NCBI RefSeq assembly: GCF_014384785.1
Contig: NZ_JACRSU010000001.1
Location: 1,009,545 to 1,073,544 of the forward strand
DNA length: 64,000 nucleotides
Direction: 5' to 3'
Source of the DNA: Congzhengia minquanensis
GTDB taxonomy: Bacteria; Bacillota; Clostridia; UBA1381; UBA9506
Under the pieces are notes generated by a model, which searched no databases, was not told the origin of the DNA, and saw nothing but the letters and a program-made list of their open reading frames with translations. Below, piece after piece: positions 44,712-52,794 of the stretch. Both the position numbers and the translations under genes were made by a program. The first letter of the stretch is position 1, and the number at the start of each line of letters is the position of its first letter.

Positions 44712-45194
44712 TTGAATTTTTCGCAAAGATTGCAGGAAATTATGAAAAACAATGGAATTACGAAATTTAAGTTGTCGAAACAGTTAAATGTGTCCCCCAG
44801 CACGGTTGCGAATTGGCTGAACGGAGAAAGCAGGCCTAATATTGAGCGTATTCGGCAAATTGCAGAATTCTTTAACGTTTCAACAGATTTTCTGCTAACC
44901 GGCAATAACGCTTCAAGCCAGCAGATGCTCGTATCAAATGAATCTTTTGAGCAGTTGGAACGTATTTTATTAGACGCGTTCCGCAAGGTTTCGGTCAGCG
45001 ATAAAATTGCCATTCTGCAGCACGCGGAGTCACTTGCTCACAGCAGGCAAATATATGATATGATTGGCGATATTCCTCACAACGAAAATTTTTCGTTTGC
45101 TGAAAACGGAAATCATACGAAGTCTCTGCTGACTCCAGATGATGTCAGACGGATAAAAGCACTTCTAAAAAAATACGATGAGGATAATCAATAA
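44712..45194 (+). CDS. XRE-family regulator
   Basis: 160 residues. The N-terminal 65 form a Cro/C1 helix-turn-helix domain (ITKFKLSKQLNVSPSTVANW). The remaining 95 are helical and acidic with no recognised ligand fold. The start is a TTG at 44712 with a GGGGG-type ribosome-binding site eight bases upstream; no ATG fits the domain start. Single-gene unit between promoter and terminator. Target unknown. Confidence 0.85.
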   Translation: MNFSQRLQEIMKNNGITKFKLSKQLNVSPSTVANWLNGESRPNIERIRQIAEFFNVSTDFLLTGNNASSQQMLVSNESFEQLERILLDAFRKVSVSDKIAILQHAESLAHSRQIYDMIGDIPHNENFSFAENGNHTKSLLTPDDVRRIKALLKKYDEDNQ

Positions 45195-45212
45195 AAAATT
45201 GGAATAAAAACT

Positions 45213-45238
45213 CCTGCATAAAAATGCAGGTTTTTTTA
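45213..45238 (+). terminator. Terminator of the XRE gene
   Basis: CCTGCAT pairs with ATGCAGG (45213-45230), followed by seven T. Confidence 0.9.
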
Positions 45239-45279
45239 TAAAATACGTTCCAGGAAGAGGAACGATAAGGAGATGTTTT

Positions 45280-46548
45280 ATGGGATTTTCAATTGAAACC
45301 AGTGTACCGGTATTTACCGTGTTCCTGCAGGGACTGATTAGCTTTCTATCACCCTGCATTCTTCCCCTTGTTCCGCTGTATGTGAGCTATCTGGCCGGGG
45401 GGGCAAAAATGGTGGATGCAGACGGAACCATCCGCTATCCCCGCCGAAAAGTTTTGATAAATACGCTCTTTTTTGTGATTGGAATTAGCTTTGCCTTTTT
45501 CCTGCTGGGATTTGGTTTTACTGCTCTGGGACGGTTTTTCAGCGACAACCGCATTTGGTTTGCGCGTATCAGTGGAATTGTAATGATTTTGTTTGGCCTG
45601 TACCAGTTCGGTGTGTTTGGAAAATCCGGCGCACTTGACCGGGAGCGCCGGCTGCCGTTCTCACTGAACCGTTTTACCATGGGGCCTGTTCCTGCGCTGA
45701 TTTTAGGGTTTACGTTCAGCTTCGCATGGACGCCTTGTGTGGGTCCCACCCTGGGCAGTGTGCTTTTAATGGCGGGTGTATCGCAAACCGCTGCAAAAGG
45801 ATTTTTGCTCATCGGCGTTTATACACTGGGCTTTGTTTTGCCCTTTATCGCAGTAGGGCTTTTTACCACCACGGTGTTAGAGTTTTTTAAAAAGCATCAG
45901 AACATTGTGCGTTACACCGTGAAAACCGGCGCTGTTTTGCTGGTGCTCATGGGAATTATGACGTTAACGGGCTATTTAAACGGCATTACCGGCTATTTAT
46001 CGAACTTAGGCACGGGTTTTGGAAATAACCAAAGCACGCAAAGCAGCGAACCGGAAAATCCCTCTGCCTCCCCCACTGCAGCGCCCGGCGCAGAAGAGGA
46101 AGAAAAAACAGTGCCGGCGCCGGACTTTACCTTAAAAGACCAGTATGGGAACCAGCACAGGCTGTCTGACTATAAAGGAAAAACTGTGTTTTTAAACTTT
46201 TGGGCCACCTGGTGCCCGCCCTGCAAACAGGAAATGCCGGAAATTCAGGCGCTTTATGAACGGTATGGCAAAAACAGCGGTGATTTGATTGTGCTGGGTG
46301 TAGCAGGCCCCAATCAGGACCGGGAAGGCTCTGCAGACCATGTAAAAGAGTTCCTTTCAAAAAACAATTATACCTTTCCCGTTGTGCTGGACGAAAGCGG
46401 CGATTTGTTTTATCAATACCGCATCAGCGCATTCCCCACCACATATATGATTGATAAAGACGGCAATATTTACGGCGGCGTGGCAAGCGCCCTGACCGGC
46501 GATATGATGGAAAGCATTGTAAAACAAACGATGGACGCAAACCAGTAA
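45280..46548 (+). CDS. CcdA-TlpA fusion: thiol-disulfide transporter with thioredoxin domain
   Basis: 422 residues. The first 240 form a CcdA/DsbD-type polytopic membrane domain with the redox cysteines in FLSPCILPLVPLY (near 26) and FAWTPCVGPTLG (near 153). A Ser/Pro/Glu linker (about 250-275) leads to an extracytoplasmic TlpA/ResA-type thioredoxin domain with the active site WATWCPPCK near 315. The fused protein should carry electrons from cytoplasmic thioredoxin to the outside face in one chain. AAGGAG precedes the ATG. Monocistronic. Confidence 0.93.
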   Translation: MGFSIETSVPVFTVFLQGLISFLSPCILPLVPLYVSYLAGGAKMVDADGTIRYPRRKVLINTLFFVIGISFAFFLLGFGFTALGRFFSDNRIWFARISGIVMILFGLYQFGVFGKSGALDRERRLPFSLNRFTMGPVPALILGFTFSFAWTPCVGPTLGSVLLMAGVSQTAAKGFLLIGVYTLGFVLPFIAVGLFTTTVLEFFKKHQNIVRYTVKTGAVLLVLMGIMTLTGYLNGITGYLSNLGTGFGNNQSTQSSEPENPSASPTAAPGAEEEEKTVPAPDFTLKDQYGNQHRLSDYKGKTVFLNFWATWCPPCKQEMPEIQALYERYGKNSGDLIVLGVAGPNQDREGSADHVKEFLSKNNYTFPVVLDESGDLFYQYRISAFPTTYMIDKDGNIYGGVASALTGDMMESIVKQTMDANQ

Positions 46549-46556
46549 AGCAAAAA

Positions 46557-46593
46557 AAACAGGGTACAGTAATAATGCTGTATCCTGTTTTTT
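46557..46593 (+). terminator. Terminator of the CcdA-TlpA gene
   Basis: AAACAGG-g-TACAG pairs with CTGTA-t-CCTGTTT (46557-46590) and continues into T residues. Confidence 0.85.
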
Positions 46594-46633
46594 ACCTCTT
46601 ACTGTAAAAAAACAACCTGTTAGCAGAAAAGAA

Positions 46634-46662
46634 TTTACATAGCAGCGAAATTCAGCTATAAT
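46634..46662 (+). promoter_or_regulatory. Promoter of the LytTR operon
   Basis: TTTACA (46634-46639), 17-base spacer, TATAAT (46657-46662), 27 bases before the GTG start. Confidence 0.8.
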
Positions 46663-46689
46663 AAGAACTGCGGGAAAGGAGCTGAAACT

Positions 46690-47151
46690 GTGAAAATTCG
46701 AATTGAAGTTGACGATGCAATTTCCGACGAAGAGGTCATCATCCGCTGCAGGGAAATCAGCAGCACCATTCAAACGCTTCAGCAAACCTTGCTTCAATCC
46801 CTGCAAAAGGTGAAGCTGGTCTTTTATAAAAATAATGTTGAATATTATCTACCGGTCAGTTCCATTTACTTTTTTGAAACCGCGCAAACAACCATAGATG
46901 CCCACACAAAAGACGACGTTTATAAAATTAAATATAAATTATACGAGCTTGAGGATCTGCTTCCCCGCTCTTTTGTCCGTATATCCAAATCCACTATTAT
47001 AAATGTGGATTTCGTATATTCGATTGACAAAAACCTGACTTCCTCCGGCTGCGTACGGTTTTACCACACCCATAAGCAGGTGTTTGTGTCCAGACACTAT
47101 TTCAAAGCTTTAAAAAACAGGTTAGACGAAAGGAGAACTTATCATGAATAA
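46690..47151 (+). CDS. LytTR-domain transcriptional regulator
   Basis: 153 residues: a short N-terminal helical part without a receiver domain, then a LytTR DNA-binding domain (about 48-148) with SSIYFFETAQTTIDAHT, FVRISKSTIINVDFV and YTHKQ-like HTHKQVFVSRHYFKAL. The start is a GTG at 46690 with AAAGGAG eight bases upstream. Its end overlaps the membrane protein gene by eight bases, a pairing seen in LytTR/DUF3021-type inhibitory modules, where the membrane protein restrains the regulator. Confidence 0.88.
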   Translation: MKIRIEVDDAISDEEVIIRCREISSTIQTLQQTLLQSLQKVKLVFYKNNVEYYLPVSSIYFFETAQTTIDAHTKDDVYKIKYKLYELEDLLPRSFVRISKSTIINVDFVYSIDKNLTSSGCVRFYHTHKQVFVSRHYFKALKNRLDERRTYHE

Positions 47152-47830
47152 AAAAAATATTGTGTGGGGGCTCATTTTTATTATGGCCGCAATCTTAGTT
47201 GTGTGCGGGGCCTTTGGGATTTTGGGAAATCCGGTGAATTTAATTATAACGGTGCTGTTAATTCCAATTATCATTTCAAATGTAGTTCACTTAGCATACC
47301 CGGGCATTTTTTTCCCGTTGGCAATAATTGCAATTTTGTATGACGATTATCTGGGCATTCAGGCGCTTACGCCCTGGCCGGTTTTATTTATTGCTTTATT
47401 TTTAAGCATAGGGCTTTCCTTTTTGTTTCCCAAGTATAAGCATTTTTACAAACACTCGGGGGAAAAATCGTTTCACGAAATTATTAACGAAGCGGACGAC
47501 AGCGTTATAAACCTTTCTGCTAAGTTCGGCGGCAGTGTGAAATATGTCAATACAAACCAACTGCAAGAGGTGAATATTGACTGCGCGTTCAGCGGAATGA
47601 AAGTTTATTTCGACCATGCGGATATGGCCGGCGAAAAGGCCTCTGTTAACGTTCGTTTAAGCTTTTCCGGCTTAGAACTCTATGTGCCAAAAAATTGGAA
47701 TGTAGTAGATAATTTAGGCTGCACCTTAGGCGGTGTGGAGCGCAGAGGTACTGCTTCTGAGACCACCGACAAAACACTTGTGTTAAACGGCTCTGTCAGC
47801 TTTTCCGGCGTAACAATTATTTATGTATAA
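47144..47830 (+). CDS. LiaF-like membrane protein
   Basis: 228 residues. Three or four hydrophobic segments lie in the first 110 residues, and the C-terminal 110 form a beta-repeat domain like LiaF (KFGGSVKYV, DCAFSGMKVYFDHA, SFSGLELYVPKNWNV, GGVERRG, SFSGVTIIYV). LiaF proteins sense envelope stress and modulate two-component systems. It overlaps the LytTR gene and ends at a bidirectional terminator. Confidence 0.85.
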   Translation: MNKKNIVWGLIFIMAAILVVCGAFGILGNPVNLIITVLLIPIIISNVVHLAYPGIFFPLAIIAILYDDYLGIQALTPWPVLFIALFLSIGLSFLFPKYKHFYKHSGEKSFHEIINEADDSVINLSAKFGGSVKYVNTNQLQEVNIDCAFSGMKVYFDHADMAGEKASVNVRLSFSGLELYVPKNWNVVDNLGCTLGGVERRGTASETTDKTLVLNGSVSFSGVTIIYV

Positions 47831-47832
47831 TA

Positions 47833-47870
47833 AAAAAACACCGCTTAAATTAAGCGGTGTTTTTTTATTT
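47833..47870. terminator. Bidirectional terminator between LiaF-like and ogt genes
   Basis: ACACCGCTTAA pairs with TTAAGCGGTGT (about 47838-47860), with A-runs to the left and T-runs to the right. Confidence 0.9.
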
Positions 47871-48359
47871 CTCCTGCTTCTCTAGTTCCAAAAGCGTTTG
47901 TTTCACGTCAAGCCCGCCGGCATATCCCGTCAGTTTGCCGCTTGTGCCAACCACACGATGGCACGGAATGATAATGGAAATGGGGTTGTGCCCCACCGCA
48001 CCGCCCACTGCCCGGGCTGATGTACCTTTCCCGGTTATTTGTGATAGCTGAGCGGCAATTGCGCCATATGTGGTGGTAGCTCCATAAGGAATGGATCGCA
48101 AAACCTCCCACACCGCCTGACGAAAACTGCTTCCCTTTGGCTTCAGCGGAAAATCAATTTCAGGGGCCTGTCCGTTAAAATATGCGGTCAGCCAGCTTGC
48201 GGCCTTTAAATGAACCGGCGTTTCCTGTTTTTCAGCATCTGTGGAAAGGGTTGCAGCATAATATTTTTGTCCCTCTATCCATAGCCCTGTAAGGGCTTCC
48301 CCGTCGCTGGACAGAAGCAATCTGCCAACCGGCGATTTATATTCATAAATAAAGTCCAT
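47865..48359 (-). CDS. ogt: O6-methylguanine-DNA methyltransferase
   Basis: Removes alkyl groups from O6-guanine by transfer to an active-site cysteine. In the 164-residue protein the site is IIPCHRVVG near residue 130, preceded by the helix-turn-helix region FRQAVWEVLRSIPYGATTTYG. The start at 48359 places AAAGGAGG seven bases upstream; an ATG six bases earlier overlaps it. Divergent from the PadR operon. Confidence 0.95.
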   Translation of the reverse strand: MDFIYEYKSPVGRLLLSSDGEALTGLWIEGQKYYAATLSTDAEKQETPVHLKAASWLTAYFNGQAPEIDFPLKPKGSSFRQAVWEVLRSIPYGATTTYGAIAAQLSQITGKGTSARAVGGAVGHNPISIIIPCHRVVGTSGKLTGYAGGLDVKQTLLELEKQEK

Positions 48360-48428
48360 CTTCATTCCTCCTTTTGTTTCTATTGTACCATAGTTTTCAC
48401 AGGTTTTCAAAAACTTTTTCAATACTGC

Positions 48429-48459
48429 TTGACATATTATACTATGCGTTATATAATAT
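48429..48459 (+). promoter_or_regulatory. PadR operon promoter and operator
   Basis: TTGACA (48429-48434), 17-base spacer, TATAAT (48452-48457). A perfect inverted repeat ATATTATA-N10-TATAATAT (48434-48459) spans the spacer and -10, suggesting autorepression by the PadR protein. Confidence 0.8.
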
Positions 48460-48480
48460 AATGTGAAAGGAGGGATATGT

Positions 48481-48798
48481 ATGGATGCGCAATTAAAACG
48501 GGGCGTTTTAGATGTCTGCGTTCTTACTGCAATCAACAAAGAGGATTCTTATGGCTACAAAATCATTAAGGACATTTCCCCCTATGTTGAAATTTCTGAA
48601 TCTACCCTTTACCCCATTTTAAAGCGGCTGGAAAGCTCCGGCTGTATTACGGTTTATACGGTAGAACATAATGGCCGGCTTCGGAAATATTATAAAATAA
48701 CACCGTCGGGCATGGATAAAATACGGCTATTTTTAACGGAATGGAAAGAAATTATGAAAGCATACGAATTTATAAAGGAGGAGTATGGAAATGAATAA
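48481..48798 (+). CDS. PadR-family transcriptional regulator
   Basis: 105-residue winged-helix repressor. The PadR pattern is clear: KRGVLDVCVLTAINKEDSYGY, SESTLYPILKRLESSGCI and RKYYKITPSG. Strong AAAGGAGG precedes the ATG at 48481. It overlaps the start of the DUF1700 gene by eight bases. PadR, DUF1700 and DUF4097 genes commonly co-occur as an envelope-related module. Confidence 0.92.
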   Translation: MDAQLKRGVLDVCVLTAINKEDSYGYKIIKDISPYVEISESTLYPILKRLESSGCITVYTVEHNGRLRKYYKITPSGMDKIRLFLTEWKEIMKAYEFIKEEYGNE

Positions 48799-49390
48799 GC
48801 AGGAATATTTAGAGGCCTTAAATAAGGCGCTTTCCGGCATCCCTGAAAGCGAAAAACAAAAAACGCTGGATTATTACACAGAAATAATTGATGACGCCAT
48901 AGAAGAAGGAGAAGAGGAAGCAAGCATCATTGCGCGGCTCGATGCCCCGTCGGATATCGGCAGACGGCTCATTGATGAAACGCCGCTGCGCAAATTTGTC
49001 ACAGAAGATGTAAAAAAACATAAAATCGACACTTTAACCGCCATCTTGCTGGCAATATCATCCCCGCTGTGGGTTTCACTGTTGCTGGCCGCAATTGTTG
49101 TGATTTTTGCGTTGTATATCGCGGTGTGGTCGTTGGTTATTTCCCTTTTTGCTGTGTTTGCCGCTCTTGTGTGTTCCGCAATTGCATTTCTTTTGGCAAC
49201 ACCGTTTGTGTTTGCCGAAGCGGCACTTAAGGCCATGCTGTTTTTTGGCTTTGCCCTCATTTCTATCGGACTTTCAGTATTTTTATTTTTCTTTTCTGTG
49301 TGGTGTTCCAAGCAGGTCATTCGCTTTACCCTGTTTTTATTCCGCAAGGTGAAAGAATCATTTGTTAAGAAAGGAAGTGCGGCAGTATGA
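48791..49390 (+). CDS. DUF1700-family membrane protein
   Basis: 199 residues. The N-terminal 60 match the HAAS/DUF1700 start (NKQEYLEALNKALSGIPESE, then DYYTEIIDDAIEEG), followed by three or four hydrophobic helices between about 85 and 175. Likely a small cytoplasmic-membrane protein that links the PadR regulator and the DUF4097 protein. The second ATG (48791) fits the GGAGG spacing better than the first (48785). Exact function unknown. Confidence 0.87.
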   Translation: MNKQEYLEALNKALSGIPESEKQKTLDYYTEIIDDAIEEGEEEASIIARLDAPSDIGRRLIDETPLRKFVTEDVKKHKIDTLTAILLAISSPLWVSLLLAAIVVIFALYIAVWSLVISLFAVFAALVCSAIAFLLATPFVFAEAALKAMLFFGFALISIGLSVFLFFFSVWCSKQVIRFTLFLFRKVKESFVKKGSAAV

Positions 49391-50184
49391 AATCGAAAAA
49401 AATTATTATGCTCACAGCCGGAATACTCCTGCTGGGCGGAATTATAATTGCAGGCGCCGCGGCTGCGATGGGCGCGCTAACAAAGACGGGGCCTGTTCTG
49501 CAGACAAAATCGTTTCCATCCGAAGGGGTCTTTAAAATTGATATAGACCTTTCGTTTGACGATATTTACATTACCACAAAAGATACAAGCGAAATTAAAG
49601 TAACTTACTATACGGGAAAAACAAAAGATTATCGTATCAGCACCGAGGACGGTGTTTTCACAATGCAAACCATGCCCGCCTCAGAACTGAATAAGCGGTG
49701 GTATGATTATATTGATATTAATTTCCGCAATACCGGCCGCGTTACTGTTGAGCTGCCGAAAGATTTGGCGCCTGAATTTGACCTTCATACAGATTATGGC
49801 GACATTAAGGCAACAAATTTACAAGGAACCGTGCACGCCTCTGCCAACGCCGGAGATATTGAATTAGAACGCAGCGCGTTTTTAAAGCTAGAATGTGTTG
49901 CAGAGTTTGGTGACATTGACCTAGAAGATGTAAGTGCTGACGTGCTCTCCGCCGACAACTCCTGCGGAGACATCGATTTTGAAAATATTGTCAGCAATTC
50001 CATGCGCTTTAGCTGCCAGTTTGGAGATATATCGGGCACGATTAACGCAGCAAAAAGCGAGTTTACCATTTCTGCCAAAACAGAATTTGGCGACTGTAAC
50101 CTTTCAAACCAGGCAAATGGACTTTATGACCTAACAGCAGAAAACGAATGCGGTGATATTAAAATTAAGTTCAACCGGCCTTAA
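49387..50184 (+). CDS. DUF4097-family protein, membrane-anchored beta-helix
   Basis: 265 residues. One N-terminal transmembrane helix (about 8-30) precedes a repetitive beta domain in which short strands recur with GDI/GDID steps (DYGDIKATNL, NAGDIELE, EFGDIDLEDV, SCGDIDFENI, QFGDISG, EFGDCNL, ECGDIKI), typical of DUF4097. Overlaps the DUF1700 stop by four bases. Its natural terminator has been split by the mobilizable element that begins at 50205. Confidence 0.88.
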   Translation: MKSKKIIMLTAGILLLGGIIIAGAAAAMGALTKTGPVLQTKSFPSEGVFKIDIDLSFDDIYITTKDTSEIKVTYYTGKTKDYRISTEDGVFTMQTMPASELNKRWYDYIDINFRNTGRVTVELPKDLAPEFDLHTDYGDIKATNLQGTVHASANAGDIELERSAFLKLECVAEFGDIDLEDVSADVLSADNSCGDIDFENIVSNSMRFSCQFGDISGTINAAKSEFTISAKTEFGDCNLSNQANGLYDLTAENECGDIKIKFNRP

Positions 50185-50193
50185 TCATTAACA

Positions 50194-50222
50194 AAAACCC
50201 CGCAAGCCTTGGCTAAACAGTG
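50194..50222 (+). other. Left junction (attL) of the mobilizable element
   Basis: Host AAAACCCCGCA (50194-50204), shared core AGCCTTG (50205-50211), then element end GGCTAAACAGTG (50211-50222). The host part is the left arm of a terminator whose right arm lies at 61862-61872. Confidence 0.8.
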
Positions 50223-50277
50223 ATAAGGAACTAATTCACTTATCAACTGTTAGCTGACGGTACCGGGGTGCATACGG

Positions 50278-50318
50278 AAATCCCGTCTGATTTCTAACAG
50301 GAAGTCAGACGGGATTTT
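50278..50318 (+). terminator. Terminator at the left end of the mobilizable element
   Basis: AAATCCCGTCTGA (50278-50290) pairs exactly with TCAGACGGGATTT (50305-50317). It can stop transcription arriving from the DUF4097 operon, replacing the split host terminator. Confidence 0.8.
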
Positions 50319-50355
50319 GCTATCTATCAACAAAATGAACATACGGAGGTTTCTT

Positions 50356-50601
50356 ATGAAGTCTTTACTTTCATGCGCCTATAATATGGATAACTGCTGT
50401 GTCGAGCTGAAATTCAGCGACGGCAGTATGATCGCCATTGACACTATCGCCGTGGAAAATGAGGTTGCCGACAATATGTATCAACGGTCGGAGCTGGACT
50501 ATCTCATCTATAACGCCCCCATTTCTTACGCCGACCTTGTGCTGAACGGCGATCCCGAAACATATCTCAAAACGGTTACGGAATACACGCCCCTTGACTG
50601 A
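50356..50601 (+). CDS. Small conserved mobile-element protein (DUF6061-like)
   Basis: Eighty-one residues. The core CVELKFSDGSMIAIDTIAVE and the C-terminal YNAPISYADLVLNGDPETYL are typical of a small protein seen in many clostridial mobile elements. Function unknown. CGGAGG precedes the ATG at 50356. It has its own terminator at 50612-50654. Confidence 0.7.
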   Translation: MKSLLSCAYNMDNCCVELKFSDGSMIAIDTIAVENEVADNMYQRSELDYLIYNAPISYADLVLNGDPETYLKTVTEYTPLD

Positions 50602-50611
50602 CCTAACCGAG

Positions 50612-50654
50612 GTGGTATCCGAGTCTTGGTAGCTCGGATACCACTTCTTTTTTT
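50612..50654 (+). terminator. Terminator after the small gene
   Basis: GTGGTATCCGAG (50612-50623) pairs with CTCGGATACCAC (50633-50644) and is followed by TTCTTTTTTT. Confidence 0.92.
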
Positions 50655-50865
50655 GCCATCGCTGGAAACAATAGATTTATTCACATTTTTCCTGTATAAT
50701 AATGATAATATCGTTTATTTCGCTTCGATCACGATGTCAATCGTAAAAAAATGAAAAATTTCCAAAAATTTTTGAGAAGTTGGAAAAAAACGAGCCTTCT
50801 CGTGCCCTCTGTTATAGAGGGGTATGAAAATCCCTCATAATTTTTTCAATACGGAGGATGCACAA

Positions 50866-51237
50866 ATGATTTGGAACAGCGAATGGGAATATAACAATCA
50901 AGACTACTTGAAAGCAAAGTATGAGAAGAAGGTCTCCGGCGAATGCCCCGACCTTGCGGTCAGAAAGATTTACTGCAAGGGCTGCGGCAGGGTATTTTAC
51001 ACACAGATTGAAACCAAGAAGTATTGCCTGTACTCCCTGTGTGGCAACCGGGGCTATCAAAAGGAATTAAAGTGGCGGCGAAAGTATGCAAGACAAGACC
51101 GCACCTGCCAGACCTGCGGCAATACCTTTACCCCAAAACGTTCGGATGCCAAGTTCTGCTGCAATGCCTGCCGGCAGAAAGCATGCCGTGGAAGCGTTAC
51201 GAATAAGGCAAGTTGTCAAGTTGACAACTTGGAATAA
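50866..51237 (+). CDS. Cysteine-rich zinc-finger-like protein
   Basis: 123 residues with two cysteine clusters: YCKGCGRVF with a later YCLYSLCG, and CQTCGNTFTP with CCNACRQKAC. These resemble two zinc-binding treble-clef or ribbon fingers. ACGGAGG supports the ATG at 50866. Common in mobilizable elements, probably DNA-binding, role unknown. Its last codons contain a 21-bp palindrome (51210-51230), and iteron-like repeats begin here. Confidence 0.7.
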   Translation: MIWNSEWEYNNQDYLKAKYEKKVSGECPDLAVRKIYCKGCGRVFYTQIETKKYCLYSLCGNRGYQKELKWRRKYARQDRTCQTCGNTFTPKRSDAKFCCNACRQKACRGSVTNKASCQVDNLE

Positions 51238-51397
51238 GCGTAACGGAATACCGCAAAATGTTACAATTACCGCAAGTGGACATTTTGCCCACTTGCCTAA
51301 CCGTAACGAAAAGTCCGAAAATGAGACTTTTCACTTTCAGCAAAATCGTTACAGATGAGTCAAGTTCCCAAGTTGGTAACCTACACTATCCGTAACG
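51195..51397. repeat. Iteron-like cluster with hairpins
   Basis: CGTAACG or CGTTACG/A occurs at 51195, 51239, 51302, 51347 and 51391, spaced 44, 63, 45 and 44 bases. Between copies lie the palindrome AAGTTGTCAA-G-TTGACAACTT (51210-51230) and hairpins GCAAGTGG/CCACTTGC (51272-51296) and GAAAAGTC/GACTTTTC (51308-51332). Candidate replication origin, regulator-binding array or oriT-associated region. Confidence 0.6.
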
Positions 51398-51430
51398 CAG
51401 ATAAGAATAAATCGAAGGGAGATGAACCAC

Positions 51431-52372
51431 ATGAGCCTGCGCTACAGCTTCTTCGCCGTCGTACCCGATGGCATTATCGAAATACCCCAAGGGAGCAATC
51501 TTTCATGGCTGACACTGTTCTATGCGCTTCCGAGAGAGCTTGTCGAGAAATATCCCCCTGCGCTGTCCCTGCCGAGAAACATTTATGAACTGCTTGACGA
51601 TCCCGACAGTATGGAAATTGTTAAAAACGATATGTTCCTGTTGCTTGTATGGGACTGCTATGCGTGGTCTGCGTGGCAATTCTTCCAAGTGCCAAGTAAA
51701 GACGGCACATACAAGGACATCCCCGGTGATTGGAAGAACTACTCCGGTGACTTCCCATTGTGGCGGCTGTCCTATGAAATCATCAAGCATTTCCGCAAAA
51801 AGTTTGAAACGGAGATGGATTGGAGTTTCCAACGGCTGTTTCTGATGGACAGAGATGATGAACACCCCTGGCTCACCTATCAGCAGTTCAGTAATCTGAT
51901 TGGCAATCTTACGGATATGATCGTTGCCGAGGAAAACTGGCAGCCGATGATCGACGAGTTCTGGAAAAACCGCAATCCCGACGATTATAGCGGCTCCAGC
52001 GTCCACAAGCGGGACTTCAACCGTTCGTGGTATCACGACCGCAATCACAGACACCTCTCTATCGAGGAAATCGCAGAGACCGGCGCTATGATCGACGGCG
52101 AAATGCTGTTTGATATTCCCAACCCATCGGCGGAGTTTGAAACAAAGGTGCTGCAAAAAATCGGTATTGAACAGTTTGAGCGAAAGCTAACAGAGCAGGA
52201 CAAGCAAATCCTGCGGATGCGAATGGACGGCAGCTCACTCAAAGACATTGCCGCCGCTGTTGGATTCAGGACACCGAGCGCCGTCAGCAAACACATTGAG
52301 AAGATCGCCGGTGCGTATGAGGATTATGTGTCCGGCGAGTACGGCAGCTTTTTGGATAAACACGCAAAATAA
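51431..52372 (+). CDS. Sigma-70 region 4-like protein
   Basis: 313 residues. The C-terminal 70 residues look like a sigma-factor region 4 helix-turn-helix (LTEQDKQILRMRMDGSSLKD, AAAVGFRTPSAVSKHIEKI). The first 240 residues include Trp/Tyr-rich segments (WDCYAWSAWQFFQVPS) not recognised. Such proteins are frequent in Firmicute integrative elements and may direct element-specific transcription. GGGAG nine bases upstream supports the second ATG, 51431. A terminator hairpin follows. Confidence 0.7.
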   Translation: MSLRYSFFAVVPDGIIEIPQGSNLSWLTLFYALPRELVEKYPPALSLPRNIYELLDDPDSMEIVKNDMFLLLVWDCYAWSAWQFFQVPSKDGTYKDIPGDWKNYSGDFPLWRLSYEIIKHFRKKFETEMDWSFQRLFLMDRDDEHPWLTYQQFSNLIGNLTDMIVAEENWQPMIDEFWKNRNPDDYSGSSVHKRDFNRSWYHDRNHRHLSIEEIAETGAMIDGEMLFDIPNPSAEFETKVLQKIGIEQFERKLTEQDKQILRMRMDGSSLKDIAAAVGFRTPSAVSKHIEKIAGAYEDYVSGEYGSFLDKHAK

Positions 52373-52387
52373 CAATTTGCTCATCAA

Positions 52388-52417
52388 GGCAGTCACGATA
52401 ACCGTGGCTGCTTTTTT
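52388..52417 (+). terminator. Terminator after the sigma-like gene
   Basis: GCAG-t-CACG pairs with CGTG-g-CTGC (52389-52411), followed by TTTTTT. Confidence 0.8.
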
Positions 52418-52437
52418 GATGTCCGAAAGGAGTTTAT

Positions 52438-52641
52438 ATGACCAGAGAACCCTTTGAAACCATGCCCGACGTGATGGATGCAAAGCAGCTTGCCAAAGCC
52501 TTGCAGATTTCCAAAGCAGGAGCCTACAATCTGTTGAACGAACCAGATTTTCCAACGCTGAAAATCGGTGGGCGAAAGATGGTGATGAAGCGAGATTTGC
52601 TCGTTTGGCTGAAACGCCACACCAACGGTCAAGAGCCGTAA
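52438..52641 (+). CDS. Excisionase-like MerR-type small HTH protein
   Basis: Sixty-seven residues with a single MerR/excisionase-type helix-turn-helix: VMDAKQLAKALQISKAGAYNLL followed by FPTLKIGGRKMVMKRDLLVWL (read in parts). The pattern is that of helix_turn_helix excisionase proteins of integrative elements, so it may direct excision or regulate conjugative genes. GGAG precedes the ATG. Since serine-recombinase elements use other directionality factors, the excision role is inferred only. Confidence 0.75.
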   Translation: MTREPFETMPDVMDAKQLAKALQISKAGAYNLLNEPDFPTLKIGGRKMVMKRDLLVWLKRHTNGQEP

Positions 52642-52794
52642 AATATCAAAATTATCGAACAGAAATGGCTCAGACAAGGAATGGTACGATACAGCGTTTT
52701 CTTTTTGAAAACCGCTGATTTTGCCAAGTCAAGAACCGAGAATAACACACGAAAGAAGCTCTTGCTTTCAAACAAGGGCGTAGAAAGGAGCTTT

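Noticed and set aside
51195..51397. CRISPR array
   Set aside because: The repeats are only seven bases long and appear in both orientations; no cas genes exist in the window.
52681..52794. N-terminal extension of the 98-residue mobilizable-element protein
   Set aside because: No ribosome-binding site precedes the upstream ATG, while AAAGGAG precedes 52795.
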